A stretch of DNA of 32,750 nucleotides from Candidatus Zixiibacteriota bacterium (lineage in GTDB: Bacteria; Zixibacteria; MSB-5A5; GN15; FEB-12). The notes beneath the pieces are model-generated. The model had not been told where the DNA came from. It was given only the letters and a program-made list of their open reading frames with translations, and did no database searches. A program made the translations under genes and the position numbers. Of this stretch, positions 16,829 through 23,820 are shown piece by piece; within the stretch, counting starts at the first letter, position 1; every line of letters begins with the position of its first letter. The DNA lies in NCBI GenBank assembly GCA_024278515.1, contig JAJRTA010000159.1, forward strand, positions 1 through 32,750, given 5' to 3'.

Positions 16829-16854
16829 ACGAAAAAACCTTAAAAAACGCCTTT

Positions 16855-16880
16855 AAAACGGTATTTTCGCTGTTTTTTTA
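16855..16880 (+). terminator. weak rho-independent terminator after lptD
   Basis: AAAACGG (16855-16861) pairs with CTGTTTT (16870-16876), with one G-T pair and an 8-base loop, followed by TTTA. The stem is short and AT-rich but flanked by A- and T-runs, and it sits 27 bases after the lptD stop. Confidence 0.4.
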
Positions 16881-16918
16881 TATTGACAGAAATCAACAGG
16901 CTCCGTTTTCTGGTATCG

Positions 16919-16924
16919 TATAAT
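16919..16924 (+). promoter_or_regulatory. candidate -10 box for the HU gene
   Basis: A perfect TATAAT lies 45 bases before the HU ATG. No matching -35 element is at 16-18 bases. A perfect TTGACA at 16883-16888 is 30 bases away, too far for a normal sigma70 spacer. The box alone is modest evidence. Confidence 0.35.
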
Positions 16925-16969
16925 GTAAATAACCAATGAACCTTTACCGACCCATGGAGGGGTAGAGAA

Positions 16970-17245
16970 ATGACGAAAGATGAAATGATCGCCTTAATGG
17001 CGTCGCAGTCAGGGATCAACAAGCGCCAGGCCAGTGAGGCTCTGCAGGCGTTTATGACCGGTGTAACCAACCAGCTCAAGAAAGGGCAGAAAGTCAGTTT
17101 CGCCGGATTCGGGACTTTCACCGTATCCAAGCGTAAAGCCCGCACCGGCCGTAATCCGCAAACCGGAGCCACGATCAACATTCCGGCCACTAAAGTTCCC
17201 GTATTTCGTGCTGGAAAACATCTGAAAGCCGCCGTGAAAAAATAA
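16970..17245 (+). CDS. HU/IHF-family DNA-binding protein
   Basis: This 91-residue protein binds and bends DNA as a dimer and organises the nucleoid. It starts MTKDEMIALMASQSGINKRQ. The core VSFAGFGTFTVSKRKARTGRNPQTG contains the beta-arm family signature, and the arm tip INIPATKVPVFRAGK is present with its proline. The length is typical of HU rather than the longer IHF subunits. A strong ribosome site (GGAGGGG, 16955-16961) precedes the ATG, as expected for an abundant protein. It is a single-gene unit: a weak terminator and TATAAT box lie upstream and a strong terminator lies downstream. Confidence 0.95.
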   Translation: MTKDEMIALMASQSGINKRQASEALQAFMTGVTNQLKKGQKVSFAGFGTFTVSKRKARTGRNPQTGATINIPATKVPVFRAGKHLKAAVKK

Positions 17246-17265
17246 CGGTCCGATCATTGACCACG

Positions 17266-17300
17266 AACGGCAGAGATCTTTTTCTCTGCCGTTTTTATTA
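17266..17300 (+). terminator. strong rho-independent terminator after HU
   Basis: AACGGCAGAGA (17266-17276) pairs perfectly over 11 bases with TCTCTGCCGTT (17283-17293) around a 6-base loop TCTTTT, followed by a T-rich tail. It starts 20 bases after the HU stop. It also shows that the track's ftsK start at 17257 cannot be right, since that ORF would run through the hairpin. Confidence 0.92.
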
Positions 17301-17340
17301 TTGCTCAAAAGGGTCTTACAGACGACTTTGCCATACAGCC

Positions 17341-19677
17341 ATGGCACGAAAGAAGAGAAAGACAAAAAAGAAATCCGCTGACCGTAAAAAGCACGCATTC
17401 GGTGTTCTGCTTTTGCTTCTGGCGGTGCTTCTGACCATCTCCCTGGTTTCACACGCCCGAATAGACGACCAGAGAATAACCGGTGAGGTCGACCGCCATC
17501 TCAATCCATTCGAGCTTGAGTTTCACAATCAGGGGGGGATGATGGGCGCTTATCTGGCCTATGTCACCACCACGCTGATCGGATGGCTGTCCTTTTTTCT
17601 TCCGCTCGGTCTGATATTCGTATCGCTTCGGATGCTCACCACAAAAGTCGCCGAACGATTGGAGTTGAACAGTTTCCTCCTGTTCGTTATCTCGCTTCTG
17701 GGATCGATGATTTACAATATCCACATTGTTACCGAGCGTACATTGGTAATCAGGGATGGAGCAGTGGGCGGCTATCTGGGGGAGAAGCTGACCGAACTTT
17801 TCGTGCGTCTGGTCGGGCCGCTTGGTTCCTATGTCATGATCGGCGGTATCGCGTTGATTCTGCTTGTTCTCTACACTTCGATTACTCCCTTGCTGGCCGT
17901 TCGTCTGTCTTTGCCGGGCAGTCGCATGGTGAAAAAGGTTTACGTTATTATCAGAAAGCCGCTGGCGGTATTTCTCAGTTTTGACTGGCTGGCCGATCTT
18001 TTCTCCCGTGGGGAAAGTACTGACGATCGAGAAGAAGATGACGAAGAAACAGAGGAGCCGGTCGAATCATACACAACTGAAACCGAACTACCTGCCCGGG
18101 TTGTCCCGTCCGTATCAGCCCCGGACGTCTCTCCCGCCGGTGAAGAGACACCGCCTGCAAACAGACAACGCGAAGCAAAGGCCAGGCCGCCCAGACAGGT
18201 ACAACTCAACTCGGTGGAATACACCTATCCTCCGCTCGATCTGTTGAATATCAACCCGCACACCGGCGCTGCGGTCAACAACGAAGAACTGGAAATGACC
18301 GCCCGCATGTTACGGGAGACACTCGAGACCTTTGGCGTCAGAATCCAGGGAGAGATTGACCGTTTCCCCGGTCCGGTAATTACCCGCTACGAGTTCAAAC
18401 CGGCGGCCGGTGTAAAAGTCAACCAGATCGTGAACCTTTCGGATGATCTCGCGCTTGCTTTGAAAGCCCAGCGAATTCGCATTATAGCTCCCATTCCAGG
18501 TAAAGCGGCGGTCGGCGTTGAGATACCTAACCGGGCTCCGCAGATGGTTTATCTTCGCGATATTCTTTCAACACAGGCTTTCAACTCCGATGACAATATC
18601 CTGCCGGTAGCGCTGGGCAAAACTACAGCCGGTAAACCGTTCGTGGCCGATCTCACTAAAATGCCGCACCTGCTTATTGCCGGAGCGACCGGGGCCGGCA
18701 AATCGGTCTGCATGAATGTGCTGATAACTTCGCTGTTATATCGTTTGCACCCGCACCAGGTGCGGTTTGTAATGATCGACCCCAAGATGCTCGAACTGTC
18801 TGTTTACAAAGGTATCCCGCATCTGGGCCGGCCGGTCGTGACCAAATCAAAACGAGCTGAAAAAGTGCTGGCCGATGCGGTCAATGAAATGGAAAAACGG
18901 TACCGTAAACTGGCCGAAGCCTCTGTGCGCAATATACAGGAATACAATCGTAAGCAGAAAGATGAAGAACAGCGCCTGCCCTATATTGTCATATTCGTGG
19001 ACGAACTGGCCGATATGATGATGTCCGGCACCTCCGGCAAAACAGAACTCCTGATCACCCGTCTCGCCCAGATGTCGCGAGCGGTCGGGATACATCTTAT
19101 TCTGGCCACCCAGCGTCCTTCGGTCGATGTCATCACCGGACTGATCAAAGCCAACTTCCCGGCCAGAATAGCGTTTCAGGTATCATCGAAAGTCGACTCG
19201 CGTACGATTATCGATCAGAACGGCGCCGAAAAACTGCTGGGGCGCGGCGATATGCTGTTCTTACACACCGGACAGCCGGAGCCGATTCGTATTCACGGCG
19301 CCTATTTATCCAGCGAGGAATCGGATGCCATCGTGAAGTTTATCAGGGATCAGGGACTTGAACCCTTCACTCTCGAAAGTATGTCTCAGGCAACCGGAGA
19401 GCCGACCGAGTCCGAGATTGATTTCGGCGATCCGCTGTTCCGTGAAGCCTGTGAAGTAGTCGTTCGCCACAAACAGGGCTCGGTGTCTTTGCTTCAGCGA
19501 CGACTCGGTATCGGCTACCAGCGGGCCGCGCGTCTGATCGACAAGCTGGAGCAGGCCGGTATCGTCTCGCCGTTCGACGGCAGCAAGGCGCGCGACGTGC
19601 TTGTTGATAAAGCTTTCCTGGATGCGTTGTTTACTCAGAATCAAGCCTCGGCCGGTCTCGGATCAAGGCAGAACTGA
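17341..19677 (+). CDS. ftsK: DNA translocase FtsK/SpoIIIE family
   Basis: FtsK is a septal, ATP-driven DNA pump that clears and orients chromosome termini at division. Taking the ATG at 17341 (778 aa), the order is as follows. A basic N-terminus (RKKRKTKKK) precedes four hydrophobic segments in residues 20-200 that form the membrane anchor. A short acidic linker (EEDDEETEEP) follows. Then come an alpha domain, the motor with Walker A GATGAGKS near residue 447 and VIFVDELADMMM as Walker B, and QRPSVDVITGLIKANFP. The C-terminal gamma winged helix (QRRLGIGYQRAARLIDKLEQAG) reads KOPS-type sites. The track start at 17257 crosses the HU terminator and is rejected. A lolA-like gene follows, as in E. 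coli. Confidence 0.95.
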   Translation: MARKKRKTKKKSADRKKHAFGVLLLLLAVLLTISLVSHARIDDQRITGEVDRHLNPFELEFHNQGGMMGAYLAYVTTTLIGWLSFFLPLGLIFVSLRMLTTKVAERLELNSFLLFVISLLGSMIYNIHIVTERTLVIRDGAVGGYLGEKLTELFVRLVGPLGSYVMIGGIALILLVLYTSITPLLAVRLSLPGSRMVKKVYVIIRKPLAVFLSFDWLADLFSRGESTDDREEDDEETEEPVESYTTETELPARVVPSVSAPDVSPAGEETPPANRQREAKARPPRQVQLNSVEYTYPPLDLLNINPHTGAAVNNEELEMTARMLRETLETFGVRIQGEIDRFPGPVITRYEFKPAAGVKVNQIVNLSDDLALALKAQRIRIIAPIPGKAAVGVEIPNRAPQMVYLRDILSTQAFNSDDNILPVALGKTTAGKPFVADLTKMPHLLIAGATGAGKSVCMNVLITSLLYRLHPHQVRFVMIDPKMLELSVYKGIPHLGRPVVTKSKRAEKVLADAVNEMEKRYRKLAEASVRNIQEYNRKQKDEEQRLPYIVIFVDELADMMMSGTSGKTELLITRLAQMSRAVGIHLILATQRPSVDVITGLIKANFPARIAFQVSSKVDSRTIIDQNGAEKLLGRGDMLFLHTGQPEPIRIHGAYLSSEESDAIVKFIRDQGLEPFTLESMSQATGEPTESEIDFGDPLFREACEVVVRHKQGSVSLLQRRLGIGYQRAARLIDKLEQAGIVSPFDGSKARDVLVDKAFLDALFTQNQASAGLGSRQN

Positions 19678-19702
19678 ACCAATACCACGACGTATAAATT
19701 AC

Positions 19703-20314
19703 ATGAAAACGAAACCCCTGATCCTTTGTCTGTTAGCAATCATCAGCCTGTGCGTCACAGCCACGGCCGAAAAAGAACCGTTTGAGCAAATAAAGGACCG
19801 GCTGGCAACCGCCCAATGCGTCCGCCTTGAGTTTCTCAATGTGATCTATTCGGATATTTTCGATCTGGTCGATTCCACTTATGGCTATGCCTGTCTGGCT
19901 TCCGACGGCCGTTACCGTGTGACAATCGGAACCGACACCTATCTCTTCGACGGTGAGTATCTTCATAGCTACTCCGAGGAAAACAATCAGGTTGTGGTGG
20001 AACCGTACTATTCTGACATGGAAAGCGAAATCACATTCATAACCCGCCTCGATGACCTGTATACGACCGCAAAGACAGACGACCCGGAACGATTCCACCT
20101 CACGCTCCGTAAAAAAACAGAGGGAGAACTTCCCGACTCAATGACTGTTATGATCGACCCTGTTGACCGCTTGATCTCACGACTTGAATACTACGATATC
20201 AACGACGAACTCAACCTGATCATACTGCTCAGCCAGGAGCTTGACTCTCTTTGTAACGAATCCGATTTCAGCCCCAATTTCCCTGATTCCGTCGAGATTC
20301 TGAGATTAAATTAA
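19703..20314 (+). CDS. lolA: LolA-like periplasmic lipoprotein carrier
   Basis: LolA shuttles lipoproteins across the periplasm from the LolCDE complex to the outer membrane. This 203-residue protein has a Sec signal peptide (MKTKPLILCLLAIISLCVTATAEKE), then an early helix and antiparallel strands matching the LolA/LppX half-barrel. SDGRYRVTIGTDTYLFDGEYLHSYSEE corresponds to the family's 'P-G-x-F-R-W ... D-G-x-x-L-W-x-Y' pattern. The ATG at 19703 is preferred over the track's 19601, whose first 34 residues overlap ftsK and precede the signal. Sequence similarity is weak, but its place directly after ftsK is conserved in other diderms. It is followed one base later by rimO. Confidence 0.75.
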   Translation: MKTKPLILCLLAIISLCVTATAEKEPFEQIKDRLATAQCVRLEFLNVIYSDIFDLVDSTYGYACLASDGRYRVTIGTDTYLFDGEYLHSYSEENNQVVVEPYYSDMESEITFITRLDDLYTTAKTDDPERFHLTLRKKTEGELPDSMTVMIDPVDRLISRLEYYDINDELNLIILLSQELDSLCNESDFSPNFPDSVEILRLN

Positions 20315-20315
20315 G

Positions 20316-21635
20316 ATGAAAATCTATATCCACCGGCTGGGTTGCCCCAAAAATGATGTTGATGCCGACTATATCGTGGAACGCCTGATCAGGGACGGTC
20401 ACACTCTTACCACCGAGCCTGAAGAGGCCGAGACAATTCTCGTCAACAGTTGCTGTTTTATTCTCCCTGCCCGCGAAGAAACCATTGACGAAATTCTGAA
20501 ACTATCACGGTTAAAAGAGACCGGTCGGCTCAAGCGGCTGTATCTGGCCGGTTGTATGGCCCAGCATTACGGTGACGAGATGCTGTCCGGAATGCCGGAA
20601 ATAGACGGCGCTTTCGGGCTGGGCGAACTGGAGGCCATATCAAGGGCAGTGAAGAGCGCGGCCAGGATGGATCGCACGGTCAAAACCGAATCACGCAATT
20701 TGAGCTACCTTGCCGGTCAGCGTGCTGTAACCGACAACTATCCGTATGCCTATCTCAAAATCTCCGATGGCTGTAACCGTCGATGTTCCTATTGTGTCAT
20801 CCCTCGTATTCGAGGCGGTTTTCGCAGCCGTACGATCGACGACCTGCTGGCCGAAGCCCGACACCTCTCCGTTCACGGCAAGAAAGAGCTGGTTCTGGTC
20901 TCTCAGGAGGCCACTCTCTACGGAGTCGATCTGAAACCACCTTCGGATATAATCACCCTGCTGTCTCATCTGGACAGGATCGAACAGCTCGCCTGGATAC
21001 GCCCGATGTATCTGCATCCGGCCCAGGTGACTGATGAATTGATAGAGTACATGGTCAGCCCAAACAAAACCCTTGAATATTTCGACCTGCCTCTTCAGCA
21101 TATTAATTCCGAAATGCTGGCCGCCATGGCCCGCTCGACCACACGCGAACAGATCGAACTTCTGATCGACAAAATCAGGGCGGCATCTTCGGATACTGTT
21201 ATCCGTTCTACTTTTATCGTCGGATTTCCGGGAGAAACGGAAAAACAGTTCGAGGAATTGCTCAGATTTGTCGAAGAGGCCGAGCTGGACCGTGTGGCCG
21301 GGTTTGTCTATTCGCCCGAGGAAGGATCACCGGCGGCCAAAATGCCCGGGCAGATTTCAGAGGTGGAAAAAAACCGCCGTCTCGATGAACTGATGAACCT
21401 GCAGCAGGAGATTGCCTTTAGTAAAAATTCTGCTTTGATAGGAAGCACTCATGAGGTTATCATAGATGCCGTTACAGAGGACGGTCCGGCGGAGGCTCGC
21501 ACCCGAGGCGACTGCCCCGAAGTGGACCAGCAACTGTTTATTACCGGTCATCCGCTCACGGTCGGTCAGATCTGCCTGGTCAGGATTGAATCGACAGAGG
21601 GTTATGATTTGTACGGTACGCTGATTGATAATTGA
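20316..21635 (+). CDS. rimO: ribosomal protein uS12 methylthiotransferase (radical SAM)
   Basis: RimO adds a methylthio group to an Asp of ribosomal protein S12, using S-adenosylmethionine and two iron-sulfur clusters. The 439-residue protein has an N-terminal UPF0004 domain with Cys in HRLGCPKNDVD, VNSCCF and LAGCMAQ. The radical-SAM motif CNRRCSYCVIPRIRGGFRSR lies near residue 153 (CxxxCxxC), and a C-terminal TRAM domain starts near residue 375. The GCPKN opening favours RimO over MiaB. It starts one base after the lolA-like stop. No ribosome site beyond ATTAAG is evident, so translational coupling is probable. Confidence 0.94.
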   Translation: MKIYIHRLGCPKNDVDADYIVERLIRDGHTLTTEPEEAETILVNSCCFILPAREETIDEILKLSRLKETGRLKRLYLAGCMAQHYGDEMLSGMPEIDGAFGLGELEAISRAVKSAARMDRTVKTESRNLSYLAGQRAVTDNYPYAYLKISDGCNRRCSYCVIPRIRGGFRSRTIDDLLAEARHLSVHGKKELVLVSQEATLYGVDLKPPSDIITLLSHLDRIEQLAWIRPMYLHPAQVTDELIEYMVSPNKTLEYFDLPLQHINSEMLAAMARSTTREQIELLIDKIRAASSDTVIRSTFIVGFPGETEKQFEELLRFVEEAELDRVAGFVYSPEEGSPAAKMPGQISEVEKNRRLDELMNLQQEIAFSKNSALIGSTHEVIIDAVTEDGPAEARTRGDCPEVDQQLFITGHPLTVGQICLVRIESTEGYDLYGTLIDN

Positions 21636-21645
21636 GGACGGAGAC

Positions 21646-22290
21646 ATGATTCAGGTTGAGAAAGTCGGGATATTCCTGTCCAAGTGGGTCAGTTTTCTTG
21701 CTGTTCTTATATATCTGATCCAGTCCGGACTGTTGATATTTCTGATAAAAGACAAGTTCGATCTTGAGCGTCAACTCGCTTTCCAGCAAAAGCGAATCGA
21801 TGAGCTCGAGGAAAGACTTCAGATTTTCAAGGCTATCGAAGATTTTCAGATCGGCTTTACGGATGAAGAAGTAGGTCAACTAACTGACGTAATCATAGAA
21901 GAGAGCAAGCGTTACCGCTACGACCCGATGTTCATACTGGCCGTAATCCTGACCGAGTCATCTTTCCGAAAGGGACAGGTTTCGCACAAAGGGGCCAGGG
22001 GATTGATGCAGATGGTGCCGTATGTGGGCGAAGATGTGGCTCGTCGTTCAGGGGTAGATTATGACGGGACCGAATCATTGTTCGAGCCTGAGACCAATAT
22101 CAAGTTAGGGACGCTTCATCTGTTTGAGCAGATTCTCAAGTTCGGCGACGTCGAAAAAGGGATTGTGGCATATAACATGGGAGAGACACGTTTGCGCGGG
22201 CTGATGCGACTAAATCTGGAAATGCCTCAGCGGTATCTGAAAAAAGTTATGGAAAACTACCGTATGCTCAAGGAGACCTACACGGTTTGA
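21646..22290 (+). CDS. membrane-anchored lytic transglycosylase (SLT domain)
   Basis: This 214-residue protein has an N-terminal membrane segment (about residues 8-33), a short coiled coil (LERQLAFQQKRIDELEERL), and a C-terminal Slt/MltE-like domain. The catalytic Glu sits in LAVILTESSFRKGQ, followed by the signature SHKGARGLMQMVP and later IVAYNMGETRLRGL. Such enzymes cleave the MurNAc-GlcNAc bond of peptidoglycan and release 1,6-anhydro muropeptides. The ATG at 21646 is chosen because GAGGACGGAGA lies just upstream; the track start at 21625 overlaps rimO. The stop overlaps the next gene's TTG start (TTGA). Confidence 0.9.
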   Translation: MIQVEKVGIFLSKWVSFLAVLIYLIQSGLLIFLIKDKFDLERQLAFQQKRIDELEERLQIFKAIEDFQIGFTDEEVGQLTDVIIEESKRYRYDPMFILAVILTESSFRKGQVSHKGARGLMQMVPYVGEDVARRSGVDYDGTESLFEPETNIKLGTLHLFEQILKFGDVEKGIVAYNMGETRLRGLMRLNLEMPQRYLKKVMENYRMLKETYTV

Positions 22291-23225
22291 CACAACGTTT
22301 TCGTCACCCGATCCTGCTGGTAATACTTTTGTCCACGGTTATTGTCATGGTGCTGAACTGCGCCGGACCGCGAGCCCTGTCAACCATGACCGCTCAGGAG
22401 CTGTTTGAAGAGGGGATGAAGAAATATGAAGGGCATAAGTATATTCGCGCTATCGAGATTTTCCAGACCTGTGTCTATAACTACCCCGGTGATGACATCG
22501 TGGATTCCGCGCAGTATTATCTCGCACTGTCATATTTCGGCAACAAGGAATACGAAGTGGCTCAGGTCGAGTTCAATCGACTCGTGTTGAACTACCCGTC
22601 AAGTGTCTATTTCGAGCAGGCGGTTTTCATGCGTGCGGTCAGTTTCTTTGAATCCACGCCCGGACATTACGGGTTGGATCAGTCGGAGCTGGCAACAGCT
22701 ATTCGTCAGTTTGAAGATTTTATTATAGATTTTCCGGAGTCGGAGGTTGTTCCTGACGCCCGGAAATACTTGTTGGCGGCTCGAACCCGTCTGGCTCACA
22801 AGTATTACGACGCCGGAATCGTTTACAGCCGCATCAGAGCGTGGGAGTCGGCGCAGATATATTTTCAGAAAGTCATCGATGATTTTACCGACACTGAGTT
22901 TGCTCCTCTGGCCAGTTTCGAATATGCCTGGATGGATTACAAGCGCAAGAGATATGCGGAGGCCCGTAAAGGGTTCCATGATTTCCAGATAGTCTTCCCG
23001 GAGCATGAGAAAGTCGCCAAAGCTCGAGAGAACGAGATCAAAGCCGCCTTCATGCAGGGAGAAGTTGCTTACGACAAGGGTGACTATGCGAAGGCTTCGG
23101 AAATACTGGCCGAATTCAAACAAACCTATCCGGACCATAAACTGAACGGCAAGGTCGACAAGTATCTCCGAAAGATCGCCGAAAAGACCCAAACCGGGCC
23201 TAAGGCTGAGAGCGATGACTCCTGA
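22287..23225 (+). CDS. bamD: BamD-like outer-membrane assembly lipoprotein (TPR)
   Basis: This 312-residue protein begins with a hydrophobic segment ending in VLNC, a lipobox with an unusual Asn before the Cys. TPR-like helices follow: ELFEEGMKKYEGHKYIRAIEIFQ, SAQYYLALSYFGNKEYEVAQVEFNRLVLNYP and further repeats. BamD holds the BAM complex that inserts outer-membrane proteins such as LptD. E. coli BamD is about 245 residues, so this one has extra C-terminal repeats; a general TPR lipoprotein or YbgF-like protein is the alternative. The start is TTG at 22287, overlapping the transglycosylase stop, with AAGGAGA about 10 bases upstream. It overlaps nadD by 11 bases. Confidence 0.82.
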   Translation: MTQRFRHPILLVILLSTVIVMVLNCAGPRALSTMTAQELFEEGMKKYEGHKYIRAIEIFQTCVYNYPGDDIVDSAQYYLALSYFGNKEYEVAQVEFNRLVLNYPSSVYFEQAVFMRAVSFFESTPGHYGLDQSELATAIRQFEDFIIDFPESEVVPDARKYLLAARTRLAHKYYDAGIVYSRIRAWESAQIYFQKVIDDFTDTEFAPLASFEYAWMDYKRKRYAEARKGFHDFQIVFPEHEKVAKARENEIKAAFMQGEVAYDKGDYAKASEILAEFKQTYPDHKLNGKVDKYLRKIAEKTQTGPKAESDDS

Positions 23226-23820
23226 TGACGGCGGAAACTGGGGAATCTTAGGCGGGACATTCGACCCCGTACACTGCGGACATATCAACCTGGCTGTTCA
23301 GGTGGCGGCCCGTATCAGCCTCGATGGAGTTCTGCTGGTACCTTCATACAATCATCCGTTCAAGAACCGATGTTCAGCCTCATTTGAACACCGGATGGCC
23401 ATGCTGGAATTGAGCACTCAGGAGAATGAAAAGCTCGTGGTCAGCGATATCGAGAAATCACAATCCCTGACCGGTTACACTATCGACAGCATTAAAACGG
23501 TAAAAAAGCGATACCCGAATGCCGTCTGGTCGTTTATAATCGGCGAGGACAATGTGAAAGATCTCAGGTTCTGGCGCGACCCGGATCGGATTATGAAAGA
23601 AGTATGTGTCCTGGTCGGTTACCGTCCACCGCATGATTCGGAGAATATCCTGCGCGACCTGCCGTCAGACCGTATCAGGATGATCGAGATTGAGATGCGC
23701 GATATTTCATCGACTAAGATTCGTAAGCTGTTGCGCAGTGACCGTTCCGATCTGAGACTTAAAGAGATGATACCGGTCAAGGCGCTCAAGTACATAAAAG
23801 AAAACGGGTTGTACAGATGA
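23215..23820 (+). CDS. nadD: nicotinate-nucleotide adenylyltransferase
   Basis: NadD adenylates nicotinate mononucleotide in NAD biosynthesis. The 201-residue protein opens with GILGGTFDPVHCGHINLA, the nucleotidyltransferase motif with GxFDPxHxGH. It continues with VPSYNHPFK, FEHRMAMLEL, FIIGEDNVKDLRFWRDP and the second signature ISSTKIRKLL. The FIIGxDN and ISSTxIR forms fit NadD better than CoaD. The ATG at 23215 lies 11 bases inside the bamD-like gene, and the stop overlaps polA (ATGA). Confidence 0.93.
   Translation: MTPDDGGNWGILGGTFDPVHCGHINLAVQVAARISLDGVLLVPSYNHPFKNRCSASFEHRMAMLELSTQENEKLVVSDIEKSQSLTGYTIDSIKTVKKRYPNAVWSFIIGEDNVKDLRFWRDPDRIMKEVCVLVGYRPPHDSENILRDLPSDRIRMIEIEMRDISSTKIRKLLRSDRSDLRLKEMIPVKALKYIKENGLYR

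Noticed and set aside
16883-16924. TTGACA plus TATAAT as one promoter upstream of HU
   Set aside because: Both boxes are perfect, but the spacing is 30 bases, too long for one sigma70 promoter. Only the -10 box is kept as a weak candidate.
17257-17340. Upstream extension of ftsK in the ORF track
   Set aside because: It runs through the strong HU terminator hairpin. The basic N-terminus typical of FtsK begins at the ATG at 17341.
22599-23288. 229-aa minus-strand ORF across the bamD-like/nadD junction
   Set aside because: It is opposite two well-supported genes and has no recognisable domain.
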